NCBI GenBank assembly: GCA_009193035.1
Contig: SWDT01000012.1
Span: 62,001-126,000 of the forward strand
Direction: 5' to 3'
Length of the DNA stretch: 64,000 nt
From: Halicephalobus mephisto
Taxonomy: Eukaryota > Nematoda > Chromadorea > Rhabditida > Panagrolaimidae
Part shown: piece by piece, positions 19,086 through 33,077 of the stretch
Layout: each line of letters starts with the position of its first letter
Numbering within the stretch: position 1 is the first letter of the stretch
Position numbers and translations under genes: made by a program
Notes under the pieces: generated by a model
What the model saw: the letters and a program-made list of their open reading frames with translations, nothing else
The model's database searches: none
What the model was told of the DNA's origin: nothing

Positions 19086-22000
19086 AAAAATCTACTTGGC
19101 GATTTCTGAATAGAAAATTTCCCCTTTATAATTACTCGTCAAAGTAGTTTGAAATTAACTCTTCCCTTTTGACCTTTTCAGAGGTTGCAACTTCGTACAG
19201 ATTGTAAACAAGATTTCTTTACAAAATGCATGTTTCATAATTTTTTGAAAACATCCAAAAATAGAACTTTACCTTTTTGATTTTTGGACCACTGTCAATT
19301 TTTAAAAAAGAAGTAAATTAGTGTTTTTATTAATTTATCAAATTACCACCTGCATTGTTGAAAACACGATTTTGAAATTTTGTAAAATAGTAGGTAAATT
19401 TTAGCAACAAAAATTACAAACTGTTAGTTGCTTATTTTGATAAAAGGATGTTTGACTGATTAATTATTTACTTGGAACATACCTGCAACCTATACTTTGG
19501 ATAAAACTAAGGCTGTCAGTTTTTTAAATCTCCAAATTGATCCAATTCAGTTTGAGTTGGAAACTTTTGGATTCTGAATTCAAATTGATTGAAATTCAAA
19601 AACTTCTAATTATGAGTTTACAATATTCAGCTTGAATATGAATCTTCCGAATTTGGAGCTTAAATTTATTCAACTTTGCTTTGAAATTGGATTCAAAAGT
19701 TCTAAATATACGACTTCAAACATGTCGGAAAGGTCAAGCGCTGATTTAGTAAATATTTTAAAAGATCAAGGATCTCTTTCCATTGTCTTGGATTGATGAA
19801 CCCAATTACATGGACAAATAGACACTTTTTCAGCTGTTGTTTATATTGAAATAAACATGGGAATCTACGAACTGTCCTCGTTCTTTTATCCTACATTCTA
19901 ATTCGTGGAGCAATTGCATAATTGCTCTATTAACTATATAATCCGATATGTAAGTTGTCAGCATGTACCTCATATATCATTTCTTCGTATTTCGTTAGTC
20001 ATCCTCTGGCTGTCAGAGGTTAGACGCGCCACACGAAAGTTTCAAATCTAGCTCCTCCTTCGAAATTGTTAGCGTGACGTTTTCCTTCTCGGAAACATGC
20101 AAGATTTATAACAAAGTCAATTAAATGTGGCCTTTAAAGTTGTCTCGAGACAGATACCGAGGTAAGCGGTATTTATTATCCTATAAACAGAGTTACATCC
20201 AGACTAATATTCTTCCCTTGTAAGAACTACCGGATAAGCTTAGAGGACTCTGGGCTACCTTTAACAAATCTCTTCAAAAATCCTATAATGTCTTGGATAT
20301 TCAGTTATTTTTAAATTTCCCTTTCGTTAGGCATGAGTTGCAAGCTAGTTAGTTCCCTTTCCCTCTAGCTCTAATTTGGCCTTCTTGCGCAGTCCGTCGT
20401 CCACGTGAATGGATTTGCCGGTGTTTTCGACTAACTCGAGTTATAAAACAAATCTGAAAAAACTTACATCTCAGTCCAGACCTTTGAAATTAAAATTAAT
20501 GCTTCAGATTCTGCGTCCAAATGTGTTTTGAGTATTTTCATGTTCGTAATGAGATGCTAATGTTTTAGTTTTTGGTTTATTGCTTTTTAGAATGACAGGA
20601 TTGCAAATGTTCACTAGAATATTAAAATCTGTTTTTGGACGTAGTTGATAAAATAGAATTTTTTCATTAACTATAAGTTTCTGAAATCCGATTGAAACTT
20701 CTATAATCAAGAATTCCAAATGTTTGAATTTTACAAATTTATCCCCAGACAATTTCAGAAAAAATTCATTTTTAATTTTTCAAAGGTATATTTACGATTT
20801 TTCGTAGCAGAACTAAATTTCATTTCGAAAGTGTTTGATAATATGAGATTTTGCATTAATTTGATCGTCTATTAAGTACAGTTATCCTCTTTTCTCAACA
20901 AATATCGTTTTTAATACTTCAGTGCTCAAGATAATTGCAATTTCCACAGAGTTAGCCAGATAGTAATAAGCCCTATTGATTCTAAGTCTAGCAGATAATA
21001 ATTTGTTCTAAGCTTTCAAATTTTAAGAATTACCTCAAATTTCCCTCAAAGTCTTCAGATTATCTTTGACCAAATTTCCGGATTTCTGAATTCTAAATGT
21101 TTAATTTTCCCTTCAGAATTATTAATGGTCCTCTTATTGACCTCTGAAAAGAGGAAAATTCTAAATTCTAATTTTACTGATGTAATTTATTCATTTCTTC
21201 CTTGTCAATTCCCAGATTTTTCATTAAATCCCAGGAATCCTTTGCATTAACAGGGAAATTAAGTACGTCATCCTTGTCCTCTATAGAGACCGCTATTGAC
21301 AACCGGAACATGAAAGTCTAAAATTTATTTTGTTGAAAAACATCAAACCATGGAGTCAATGTCGTCTAAGACTAAATTTAAAGTTTGTGTTTTGTTGATA
21401 GACATGCATACTTCCAAAAGATATTAAAGTTAGGGTTTTTAGTCATCAAGTGTAGACAGGATGCTAAATTAGTGATTAATCATTACCGTAACCTGAAGCA
21501 TCATGTGCCTATGCTAGACAAGACATAAGAAGTGCTTTTAAAATTGTTTAGAAATTAACTAATAAGAAAATTCACATTGAATTTGGATATAATCCAAATT
21601 TGACGAGTTTTATCGTGGTTTTTCCCGAGAATTGAAACAAATGTTTTCGTCATTTTCAATTTTGTTTTTGTCTTTGACCAAGGCCACCTTTGTACCCTGA
21701 CCTTTGTCAAATCCGTGTTTAATTTTTCTGTCCAAGACCCTGACCGACGTTTTTCATTCATCAAAATGGATCCACTCATACAAGTCTCCATGGATTTAAC
21801 TTATACGTAATTTTATTTATTTGCCCAATCTCTATTTTGGACTCTTTACCGAAGACCCATTCACTTCTCTCATTCTGTTCAAAACAAGTGAATCATCAGA
21901 AAACCTGATTTAGTTGGAGATTATTGATAAGTTCTGAAGTCAGAAACTTCTATCTTTTGTGAAGTTTATTGTTTGTCTTGCTTTTTGTCTCGTTGACCTC

Positions 22001-25000
22001 GGTCGAGAAGGATTGATTGCTCATGCGATGAAAAAGCAAAGTTGGTCCATGTTGCCGAATCATGATTAGACTCATTGTCAAGTCATCATGGCCTGATGAT
22101 CTGGCATTGATCGTTGCTTCGGTTCCAATAAAGAAGAAAAAATATTTTAGACATTAAAAAAGAGAAATTCTACTTTCAGACCACTGAAGGGGTTAAAGAC
22201 GAACTTGATGAAATTAGGCGTTTTTGAACAAATTAAAAAACACGATTGATTAAAAAAATTATTGTAATTTTTAATTGTAAAATTTATAAATTATAATTTT
22301 TACTTTTATAATCGTAGTTAGATTTTCTTTTTTATTGCATTTTCGTGGAAGATTCTAGAATCCAACAGAAGATTCCATGGCTTTTGAGAATCGGGAGAAT
22401 TCTAGGGCTTTTTGAAATCTCGTGAAGATTTTCTGCACTTTTCGGAATCTCGAGAGGACTTTGGTGATCAAGATCCGAATTTTAAAATTCTGATTCTGAG
22501 ATTTTTTCGAAATAATTTTACAATGTATATTTTTATTTTTATAATAATATAATTTTTCTTCAATCCATTGTTAAATCGAGCTTCTTTCCTGATTTCTCTA
22601 TTGACTCAAGGAAAAATCGTCAATTCTCAGATCTCGCGCGTGAACCTCCTTCCGTTCAATTCAACAACCTCTGTCGAGTTTAGTTTTCTTGTTACACCCG
22701 GGCATTTCTTCCTAGTGAACAGAGCAGGAGAAAAGCAAGCGCATGATGCACCGCGTCATCAACAAGAAAAAGACCGGAACACCGCCCGCTCGATGGATGT
22801 GCATTTTTGTGTCCTCTTAATTTTTCTTTTTGGGCAATTATCAGTTTTACCACTCATTGATCAAGGTTGATTTTATGATGGAATGACAAATGTGGTGAGA
22901 TTTATTATGATGTCAGTTTTTGCCTTAGGCGGGTTATTTCGTTTTGATCTTAATTATTAATTAAATTATAAATCATAATTAATTTATTTCCTACATTAAT
23001 TTCTGATCCACGAAAAAATCGATAAAAAATCAATGTTGAGTCAGCGTTTTACGTAACTTCCAGTTCATTGAGATTGTTCTTTGACAATTTCGAGAGCATG
23101 TCGTTCCCGGCTCTTTGTTCCGTCAAATGTTTTCTATTTTATTGTTTTTTATTTGATCGAAATGTCGATTTTGCCAATGACGTACTAATTGATTCATAAA
23201 GAATCAATGTTATCAATAATGCTGCGTGCAATATGCGGACTTGTCATGCGCGAACTGTCCCATATTTCAGGCATATTGCGAAATTTTTGGATTACTTGTT
23301 TTCTATATTGAATATGTTTCCCTAAAATTACTTTTATTTTGTTGGACGCAATCTGCAAAATGATCACATACGAACTGGTCCACGTTACATGCGATATGCT
23401 TATTCTTAACCGCATTTTCTGATGATCTGTCTAGTTGCCAAATCTTTTTTCCCAAAAAACGTGTGGGCAGTATTGTTTAGTTTTACGTTCATCTTTTTGT
23501 GGCTCACCTTTGACAGCAGTTCAACAACAATCGAAGCACATGTTGGTTTCATCTTTTTCAAGAGCAAAAGTTTTGCTTTTCATTCTGATTGATGCAAGAC
23601 TAAACAACGTAGATAGTGATTTTTGCTACTTTCGATGAGCTGGCCATGTTAATCCTCTCGTAGATTTTCTATTGGTGCAGATCTCTTGATGAATAGGATT
23701 AACAGTTATCCATTATTAGTGATTTTAAAAAGTAAAATAGATGTTAGTTTAAATAATTTGGAAATTTTTTGAGCGTAAAGTCTAAATCATTATTTGAAAA
23801 CATTAACATAAGCCGCTTGACTGCTCTTGCTCGTTGCGATGACACCCGATGACGCATCTATCCAATAAAAAACTTTTACTTTTTTTTGTTGAAAATTCGA
23901 TTTTTCTGTTTTTCTTGATTTTCATAACATTTGGCCTATTTATCCCTTATCAGATTTTATTAATTATCGATTGACTGTCTGATTTTTTGTGCGCATAAAG
24001 AGAGCTCATGCGTCAGCCGTCAATCAGTCAAATCAGTGAATGTACGTATTTGGAGCAAAAAAGAAGCACCATCGGCTCCGTCATGAATCTTTTTGACTGC
24101 CCGTGACAAATGAACGAATAGAAACGGGGGAGGAACATTTGGAGTTTATCATTTTTGAAATGGAAACAAGAGTTTCGGTTTGATTCATTCATGGAACTTC
24201 TTTATTGATTGGTTTACGTAAGGGTTGGATTTTAGAGGAACAAACCAGGTTGCTTAACTGTGGTTTTGATACGAACGATGATTTTACCGTCATTAACGTT
24301 GTTTTTAAGTGCTTTTTCGGTTGTTTTTAGATTCGATGGATAGAGGAAGATATATAAAACCTAAAAATATATAAACAGCCAGAAAAACATCCAGGAATTA
24401 TCGACAACAGCGTTATTAGCATCAAGAACATTCGTGTCAATACCAAGGTTGAACAATTTCATCTAGTCCTTTTAAAAGCCCCAGTAGTTGTAGGGATTAT
24501 CAGCAGTCTTTTGGGCTGTCTATCAAGAGTTGTAGGTGTGTCTTCTTCGCCACGACTTCTGGGATGACTAATGCCGGCTGGCGTTGATCTTTCCTGAATA
24601 ACGCTTGTAATTTTATCTTGTCTTCAGTCGATTTTCTGCTTTTATTTATTAATATTTCAATACCAGATTAAAATTTAAATCTAATTACATAAGGTCTTAA
24701 TCCTGTCAGATTTGTACTTGTCAGACTAAAAACACTTCAAATTGTCTCATAATTATTGATTAAGTTAAATTTTACGTTTGTTTACTTATTTCCGTAGAAT
24801 CTTTCAAAATTATTTGGATCTGAACAAAATGATTTTCTTCAACGTTGGTTTTTTGTAATTTTTCTCATTTTTTGAGTCAGTTGCCTACTCATTTCTCATT
24901 CCTAATGAATTCCGCATTAATTGACCTGTCAAGATATCCAAATTCCAACGTGTATAAAAGTTATTTATCCAAGACAAATCTTCAAGATTTGGCCACTTGA

Positions 25001-25384
25001 AGGTTTTAATTGTTTACATAAAAAAATAATCTTTTACTTTTTCTAAACTCGGTTCAAAAATCATCTGCTGTGGCACTAGAGGAAGGAAATCTTTTATTTA
25101 TTTCTTTTTTCAAAACAGTTGTCTTTCTAATCTATGACCACTTGAGCTTCTTCTTGATCAATAACGGTGGTTATTGATTTATCTCACTTTGTTTTTATCC
25201 AATTTTTGATAAATTATTTGTTAATTGCCCACAATCTGTTAAGTAAAGCTCTTGAAAGGTGAAAGCGAGTTCGCAGCCGTCTACTGCTTCTGGTTTTTCT
25301 TTCAGTTGAAGAACTATTAACTAAGCTTGTGGTCGAAAAATGAATCAAGCATTATTTGTGGTGAGACCAATGTTTTTCTATTTA

Positions 25385-25790
25385 GCAGTGTTTTTTCTTC
25401 TTGGAAGGTATATTTCAAACAATAGTCCCAACACGAGTGATATTTGATTTATTTTTACTACGAGTTTGGTTAATAACATTTTAAAAAATGTTCATTTTAT
25501 AATCGATGAATAAAAAAGTTATTTTTCGCGAAACTATCGTTTTTCACTCAGAATTTCTTTGTTTTTCATCTTCAAAAGGTAAATATCAAATAATAGTTTC
25601 ATCACGAATAATGATTGATTCGTTTTTATTACGGGTTTTGTTAATGACAGTTTAAACATTGTCCATAACGAAACCTGTGGCTTTTCATTCCATGGTTTCT
25701 TTGATTTTCATTCTTTGAAGTACATCTTAATGGCTTCACTACAAACAATATTGAATTTTGTTCTAGGCTAAAAAGTTAGATTATTGACTC
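25385..25790. repeat. Degenerate tandem repeat, about 175-base period
   Basis: A phrase running GGTA(T/A)AT(T/A)TCAAA(C/T)AATAGT...CACGA...TTTTTA(C/T)TACG(A/G)GTTT occurs at about 25408 and again at about 25578, with a weaker third trace at about 25720. It lies just upstream of the first recognised jun-1 coding exon. Confidence 0.45.
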
Positions 25791-26071
25791 TAATTTTCTT
25801 TGGTTAAACTATTCTTCTCATAAAAGCATTATTTTTCCAATTAGATTTTCGATAATTTTAATCCAAAAATATCTAACTGGACAATTGAAAAGAAATTATT
25901 TATTTTCGCGTTAAAGTTAAAAGATCGTGAAATCGTTATTATCGTGCCAGAAAATCCGAACTTTATTTTTATTAATTTAATCAATTTGTTAAATATCAAT
26001 TACTAGTTATATTTTTCAGTGTGGTGCCACTCTCCCCCACCACACATCTCAGGTTCTGCTATAGTCTTCTG

Positions 26072-29000
26072 ATGACGCAAATGAACGTCGTCACATCAGC
26101 TTCAACAAGTTCTCCACAATGTTTTTCTCAGGCAAACAGTGAGAACTCTCCAGAATCCGGTAATGACTCGATGGTTGGGTCAGTGGAATCTATCCGAGAT
26201 CGTTCTCACCTCTTCCTCGATCCAGGAAGCAAGAGAACTCCTGGGTTCTTGAATGGATTAAGAAGAAATATAAATGGTCAAAACAACACTACAAATGGAA
26301 ACATTCCGACTTCGGGAATCTCCACCAATGTCTCTGTTACTGATAATCTTTCTCCGATGCTTCAAAAAGACTTCTTGCAGATTGTTAACGCTGTCATGTC
26401 ACCAGGTTAGTTGAGTCATTCAGGAAATTGTATTTTACAATTTCTGTTTTTGATAACATCCGGTTTGGGGAATCTTTCGAAAGACACGGGTCTTGAACAG
26501 AAAATACAATAATCCTTTAAGAGAAGATTTAAGTGATTACGTAATGGAGACGAGAAACTAACACCTGTTTGTCGAGTTACTGTAGAGATTACGAAAGTTA
26601 GAAATTTCAGTAATTACCATTACCATAAACCATTCTATTTGGTTATTCAACAACTGGACTGAATAGCATACACTAAGTCCCGCATTTTTCGAGATTTGCT
26701 AATCAAGATTATCACTCAACCGTATACTTTACTCTTTATTCATGTGACACTGTCATTTTCAATAATTGGCAAAAAGCTCAACTTGTTAGGTAGTTGCTTT
26801 TTGAGTCCTTAGTTGATTTCCTGGAGATTATTCAAGCAAGCCTTGGGGATTAGCCAGAGGCAAAAACGATTTTCTTCCGTTGACGATGATTCATTTACTC
26901 TCCTTTCCCCTTTACAACATTATTTTTTTTCTCAAGGTCCTCAAGGGATCTCATTGTCTCATTAACCTCTGAAATCAGCCATCCCAAGGAGAAATTATAC
27001 TTTAAAACCTTTGTTGCTAGGTAAACCAGGAGACTCAAAAAGCATATTTTCAACACCTTGCCTCAGGGTAGATTCAAGCATGACTCACGCGCGTTCTTAT
27101 TTAAAACAACTTGAAAATTGTCAATTTGTTTTAAAAATTTTTTTATTGGCCTTGTAACAATTCTCTCGAGATAACAGGAAGCTTGACTAATAATTCATTT
27201 GACGAATTGAGTCACGGGTTCAATCCGGTCTTCACAAGTGGATAACTGACTGAAGGACGTTCCAAATCGCCCTCGCGTAGTTTTGGTGTCGTGTTGACAT
27301 AGGATCGATGACTCATGCTAAGAATAGAATTTTTCATTCATAAAATTTTTTGAAATTCATCTTGACTTTTGTATAATAGAATCCGTTTTTTGTTAAAAGG
27401 TTATTAATAATTTTTTACGTAAAGCCTGAGCAAGAAATTGAATTTTCCGAGTATAACAGAAACCTTTTTTTCGTATTAGAAGCCAGAGTTTCAAAGGCAA
27501 AGGTTCACCTTGGATTATTTCAACAACACGCGCAAAGAGGGATTTTCCGTTTGAGAACCATTTCGCGACTTTTTCTCTTTCCCTGCATTAACATTTTTAC
27601 CAACATCGTTTTATTATTCATTAATTTTTACGTTTTCGTCATTGACAAAAGTTCATGTGCATTTTATACGTATTTCAATGCAAAAATTGACGGAAATTAA
27701 AAACAAATAATAATATAGTATACTAAGTGGTTCTCCACTAGAAGAGAATTTTTTGCTTTTTGTTAAAGTAATCTGGAATTTTCTCTTTTCTTTTAATTGA
27801 ATACTTCAGTGTTTGTTTACATGAACAAGTCGAAGATTGTACCGTTTTATCTGCTGAGATGAGATTAGTTTTGTGTCGTAATTTGTTTGTCATAATTGAA
27901 GGTTTCACTTTATTCGCAGTTTCCTCTTATAGTAATTACTTTGTTATTGTAATGGAGTAGATTTTATTGTTTTACAGTATTCCTTAAATTAATGGGGATC
28001 TATTGTTGCATTGAGAAGACAGACCGAGCGCGAGCCGCTTGCCGAATTGCTCGATCGAAACTCAGAAATAACGAAATCAGTCTTCCCCGTCAGTTCCCTT
28101 TCCATTCTATCGTCGTTTCGCTCAGTCATTGGTCAGTGATTTGTCGCATGTTATTTCGCAACTTTTCGGCATTTACTATTAAATATTACAATTGTTTCGG
28201 TAACCTTTCCTATCACAATACTCTCGGCATTTCTTTCATTCATGCCGATGAATATTTTCCTCTAAAGCAGAAAAATCAATGAGTCATTTTGTCGGGTCTT
28301 ACCGGAAAAAAGGTTCAGCTCACACCCGGTCCTCGAGATTCTTGGTTGATTGACCAATTCGAGACCAAGTTTTCCAGGAATTGTGGTTGCTGACGTAATC
28401 GTGGTCAGTTTGAATAGATCCTTCTCTCTTTGGAGATCTGCCTATAAATCAGAGATTGCCACCAGCGATGACTCATCCGTGTTTCATGAGTCGTATAGAC
28501 AAGTCAATATGCGATTTTTGAGAAATTTATTTTTTATTCGATGAACATTGATTTTTCGGTTGTTTATTAATATCGATTTTTGGTGAACGCGAATGTATGG
28601 TTTCCAGCGTTTCCTAGGTTTTGCTGACGTCAGTGATTATAGTTTACGAAAAAAGCTAGTTTCATTGATTAGTTTTATTTTTCGGTCGTGGCTCTTGGAT
28701 TAAGACAAATCCCGTTTAAATTTGTCATTTCTCAAGTTGCCAGGTTGACAGTTGAATCTCAAGGGTGAATTCTCGAGTAACCATCGGGCTAATCCCCCTT
28801 ATCGGAGATCTCATACAAAAGCATCTGAATCTGTCTTCTTTCCATCAGTCTAACTTTGTCCTCATCAGTTTACTCTAGTATTTATCACCTGAATAAAATT
28901 GCCCAAACTTTTGCAAAAGCATGAGTCATCATGGATCTAGTTCAACATGTACCCCTTTTTCACTGGCTAGTTTTGCGTAGGTGACACGCCCAAAGTTTTA

Positions 29001-30721
29001 TTTTTCCATTTCTTTGATCAACGGCTTGCGCGCTTCGTCTACTGTACTGTTAATGGAAACTTATCTTTAATGTTATTAATTAAAAATTAACCAAAGTATT
29101 TTAGCTAATCGTCGGTCAAATTTTTCACTGCCTCGGAGCCTTGCTCAATCGGCTTTAGGCAACCAATTGGCCAAATCTGGAATTAGTGCAGGAAATCTTA
29201 TTGCCGAAACCCCGACCCCAACCAAGATTCTTTATCCCAAACAGGTCACAAAGGATCAACAAGAGTTTGCAGAGGGATTTACAAGTTAGTTCTAGCTTTG
29301 GAAAAAGTAATAATCCGATTGACTTCAGAAGCTCTCAAGGAAGTTCAGGCCCAAAATCAATTCAGTGCCAATAACCTTGCTAGCCCCTCATCGACTAATT
29401 TACTTCTTCCTCTGCTTGCAGCCCTCACCCCGACCTTGCAGCAACCCTCGACTCTTCCGGGGGTTCAAACTACGTCTCCAGTCAACCCGGTGACCAACGC
29501 AATTATCGCCGCGGCTCTGACACCAACTCAAACTCAGACAGCAGAACAACTCTTTGCTGCTTTTGCTTCCCTCGCCGGGACTCCTACTGGAGTAAGTCCG
29601 ACGACAGCGTTACCTGTTGCTTCTACGACTGCAGAGTCCGCGAATCCCGTAAATCAAGTCTCTGCTACCTCTACCAGTGGATTCCCCACGAATAATCCTA
29701 GTGTTGTTGCACCAACATCCAAGTAAGTAAACGCTACAACGAGGAAGATATGAGATACATCTCTACATACTTCCGTTGACGCATAACGTGATAATATTCA
29801 AGTACAAAAATTTCTGAGTGTCAAAGTACACAAGTATATTCGCAAATTACTTCCCCAGGGACTTTAACCCTCATTAGTCATCCTACTGTAACATCTTCAC
29901 AGCGCAATTTTCTTTACCGTTTCCGAGCATAATCGATACTGTTAAATTGAAACAAGGGGGCTTCGCGTTGATGGTGACTCATCGAGTCATTCTCTTTTCC
30001 TCCTTCGAGCAGCAAAATGTGTTTTTGATCGCTATTGATCGGTGACTTTTAGCCCTCTCATGGACAACATGTTCTCCAATCACCCCGATTTGAATAACTT
30101 TATGGCAGGTTTCAACCAGAACATGATGCCTCCTCACTCTCAATCTTTGGCACAGCACAACAATGTTGGGTATCATCAATCCGGGATGCAAGTCCCTCCT
30201 CAGGTCCAACAGCCTTTGGGAGTCAAGGCTGAACCTGGAACTAATGGATACAGTATGGGGCAAGGGAATGGCATGTGTCAACCGCCCCCGCAAATGTGTC
30301 CCCCGAGTACTAGTCATCATTACTCAAGTCATCAAACCAATGGGTCCGCTCATGAGTAAGTTGCCTGGGGATATTAGTTTTTGGTTTATTTTTCGTTTTC
30401 AGACTAGACTTGTCTGAACAAGAACGTCGGAAACTTGAGAGAAAACGCGCCAGGAATCGAATGGCGGCTTCCAAGTGCCGACAACGCAAAATTGAGCGAA
30501 TTCAGCAACTGGAAGGAGAAGTTCAGCAAGAACGACAAAGATTTGCCAGTCTTCAACAGAGCATAACGAATCTCGAAAAAACAATTGCGATGCTCCAGAA
30601 TGAGCTGGCTCGTCACAAGAGTGCAGGATGTTCTCTCGAGAAGTCTACAGTACATTTGATGTCCCACATCAACAGTCTCATGAATAACAACGCCAACAAC
30701 ATGGGCATCGACACAATGTGA
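26072..30721 (+). CDS. jun-1: JUN-family bZIP transcription factor
   Basis: AP-1 subunit, nuclear, binds TGA(C/G)TCA as a dimer. Coding exons 26072-26405, 29105-29284, 29329-29722, 30053-30355 and 30403-30721 give 509 aa from the ATG at 26072. Residues about 159-175 read VTKDQQEFAEGFTKAL, the conserved JUN segment upstream of the bZIP (VT.EQE.FAEGFV.AL in vertebrate JUN). The last exon holds the basic region (RRKLERKRARNRMAASKCRQRK) and a leucine zipper. Q/P/T-rich linkers lie between. The first exon follows an acceptor at 26018-26019 and its frame is open up to it, so longer N-termini from an upstream exon, or a trans-spliced leader, are possible. The 2.7 kb first intron is very large for this genome and full of AP-1 sites. 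There could also be an internal promoter giving a shorter isoform from exon 2 onward. Confidence 0.9.
27081..29981. promoter_or_regulatory. Cluster of AP-1 (TGACTCA/TGAGTCA) sites in and near jun-1 introns
   Basis: Exact 7-base sites start at 27081, 27208, 27309, 28280, 28469, 28922 and 29975, with another at 26412. Upstream sites lie at 17416, 17580, 17760, 22602, 23038 and 24873. That is 14 in about 12.6 kb by hand count, where base composition alone would predict one or two. Near-matches (TGACTCG, TGAGTCG) add to this. Autoregulation by the encoded JUN protein is inferred. Confidence 0.6.
28625..28632. promoter_or_regulatory. CRE palindrome TGACGTCA
   Basis: A perfect 8-base CRE/ATF-type site inside the large jun-1 intron; a partial one (TGACGTAA) lies near 28391. 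JUN heterodimers with CREB/ATF factors use such sites. About 185 bases upstream, at 28441-28450, is a TATA-like CCTATAAATC, which might mark an internal promoter. Confidence 0.45.
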
Positions 30722-33077
30722 TATCTTCAACGGTTAGGCAACATGACCTCCTTGTTTTCAGTTTAATCTTATCCCTTTATCCATGGAAGACATTATTTGA
30801 TCTCAGAAATTGAAATTGAAATTTTCGTGCTAAGTTTTCCGGTTTCGTATTTTCGGCCATATTTTTTATAATTTCTTGTAAATTATCGAAAAATGAACAT
30901 ACGGTTTTAATGACACAAAAAGTTTAAGATTGAATTAATATTGGAATGAAATTTTTCTTTCATCAATACGGTTCTAAGTAGACTAGTTTTCTTTCGGTGA
31001 TAAAATTCTTGGATTCTGTCATAAATTGGAAACTTTTTATGTCAAACTCGGTTGTGATCTGATGTTTTTGTAGTAGATAAAGTTGTTCAAACAGACAGAA
31101 GTGGAAATTGAAAAGTGGATACGGTAATGAATCACAGAGAATTGTCTTTTTTGAAATTTCTGCCTTGCCTTGTGATATAATTTGAAAATTTGAAAAAATG
31201 CAAAATTCTCCACAATAGCTTTCAGCAGAAACGCTGAGTTCTTAATTTTTCTAAAAAGAGTAATTATATTCATTATCAGTTATACCCTGAAATACCCTAT
31301 CATATCATTTATGAAGTTGTGAAATCGGAACTGGCTTACGTAGCTGCTTCAACTAACAGAAGATATTAATGAAATCGTAATATTGGCATAAATTGTGCAT
31401 AATTTTAGCGCTTTTGAAATGTGTATTTATCACATGCTTCATTTTGTATTGAATATTCTTTTGCCTCAAGATAATTCAATACATTACTTAGCTCGCTAAA
31501 TTGACCTAGAGTTGAAGCCAAGAAAAGAGCAAAGATAAAGCTAAATCCGTTTATTTATGAAATGACTAAGTAATTGATGACTTCAATCTTCTGAAGCTTA
31601 TACATGCCTCGCATGAGGATAAAGATCAAGAAAACATGGATATTTGGCAATAACAAGTCGTGTTTTTTCATTTTCGAAGATTCAACATCACACTGAAATT
31701 GTTTATGACAGACTCTATTCTTGGGTAAGCAATACAAATTTTTGAATAACAGATGGCTGATATTGGGATTTTTATTACGGGCGAATAATTTACAATATTT
31801 CAGATTTGTTACATTAATTACGAGATAATTAACGGATGCCTTAGAAAATTTCAAAAAACAATGACTCACACAATGTTTGAAAATCATTTCATATGAAAAT
31901 ATCATAGATTTAGTTCTTAGTAGTTAATTGAAATTGGCTAGAACTCGGTCTAGGATAAAGGTATAAAATCTAAACTCACGAATCAACTGATATTCAATCA
32001 GTTTGAGTTATAATCTTGTCTTTCGTTCATTATTTATAAAAAACACTTGTTATATTTTCATCTGCACGCTTACTACTTGATTTATTATTCAATAACTACC
32101 CTAATGTTTGTAAATGTTTGGCACTATCAAGAATTGTTGTAAGGTGTAATAATCTATTTATCCCACTAACTTTGGAAACTACAAAGGAAGTCCACTCACT
32201 CAAAGCGACCTTTTAAGATGGATTATACATTATTTTATAGCACTTGAAATTCAAATCTCAAATATGTGCTCTATTTTTACTAAGCGACCATTTGAAATGA
32301 AACAACTTGGAAAATCACTAAATTTAGAATTGGGTTTTTTCATATTTGTAATCATTTTTTCGAAAAACTAATTAAATGACTGTGATCAAGGAAAACAATA
32401 TGTTCGATTACAAAAAAACGATTAAAATTGAACAATTTAAAAAAGAAAATGAACATCTTCAAAACTCGAAGAAAATGTAAGAATGTATCCTTACATTTAT
32501 CGATACCCAATATATGAATTTTCACATATTTATCCAATTTTCTCATTATATAAAAGGGTTCAGCAAAAATCAAATGCGGATTCTGAACGTATATCTGATA
32601 AGCTACAAATTCAGCGATAACTTATTTCAAAAGGTCACTTTGAGTAAATGCATTTCCCTTATTAGTAAGAACAAATGAAATTGAAACAAATATTAAATTT
32701 GCAAGTCAAAAACAAGTTATTTTTATCAAAACCATTATTAAAGTTTCCAGTGCAATTGAGATAACTCTTACCTTTGTTTTTTATTTTGAGAGTATCTGAT
32801 TTGAAACAGATTAAATTTAAAGTAAAAATTGGAAACTGACCTTTCAAATTCAGATATCCGGAATCTAAGATCCTAAAAAATACTTGCAAATAAAACTTCA
32901 GTTTTCGAATATATAGAATTTTATTGTCTTTTCAGATACTTTTTGGTTAAATTTGAAAGTGGTTAATATTTCTATATCGAGACTTTACATAGAAAATCTC
33001 AAAGCACGCAGGATGGATTTCGAAGAATTTTACAAATCCATAAGTATAAACAAATTAATCCACAACTGATAATAATA
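30722..33077. other. AT-rich intergenic, no gene seen
   Basis: The first ~100 bases are jun-1 3' UTR. The rest is very AT-rich with only short unconvincing open frames (for example 31555-31905 and 32662-32889 on the minus strand). One isolated TGACTCA is at 31862. No RNA gene or repeat was recognised. Confidence 0.5.

Larger units (their letters stand above)
17560..26019. other. 8.5 kb gene-poor region upstream of jun-1
   Basis: No supportable coding exon was found. It contains exact AP-1-type sites at 17580, 17760, 22602, 23038 and 24873 (one more, at 17416, lies just before it), a degenerate tandem hairpin repeat (18.69-19.09 kb) and a weak tandem repeat (25.39-25.79 kb). Likely contents are jun-1 regulatory DNA and possibly untranslated or alternative 5' exons. 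Open frames at 22568-22870 and 23435-23638 were considered and not called. Confidence 0.5.

Noticed and set aside
22568..22870. 100-codon open frame upstream of jun-1
   Set aside because: No domain, no splice context and Ser/Leu-rich random composition. It could be an untranslated exon, but coding use is not supported.
27208..27240. GGTTCAATCC-like motif suggesting a tRNA T-arm
   Set aside because: No matching A-box or cloverleaf could be built around it.
27992..28282. 96-codon open frame in the large jun-1 intron
   Set aside because: No recognisable protein feature and no good splice donor in the right phase to join 29105. Treated as intronic.
31555..31905. 116-codon minus-strand open frame
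   Set aside because: Longest frame in that spacer, but very AT-rich, rich in Lys/Asn/Phe/Ile by composition, with no domain or signal peptide.
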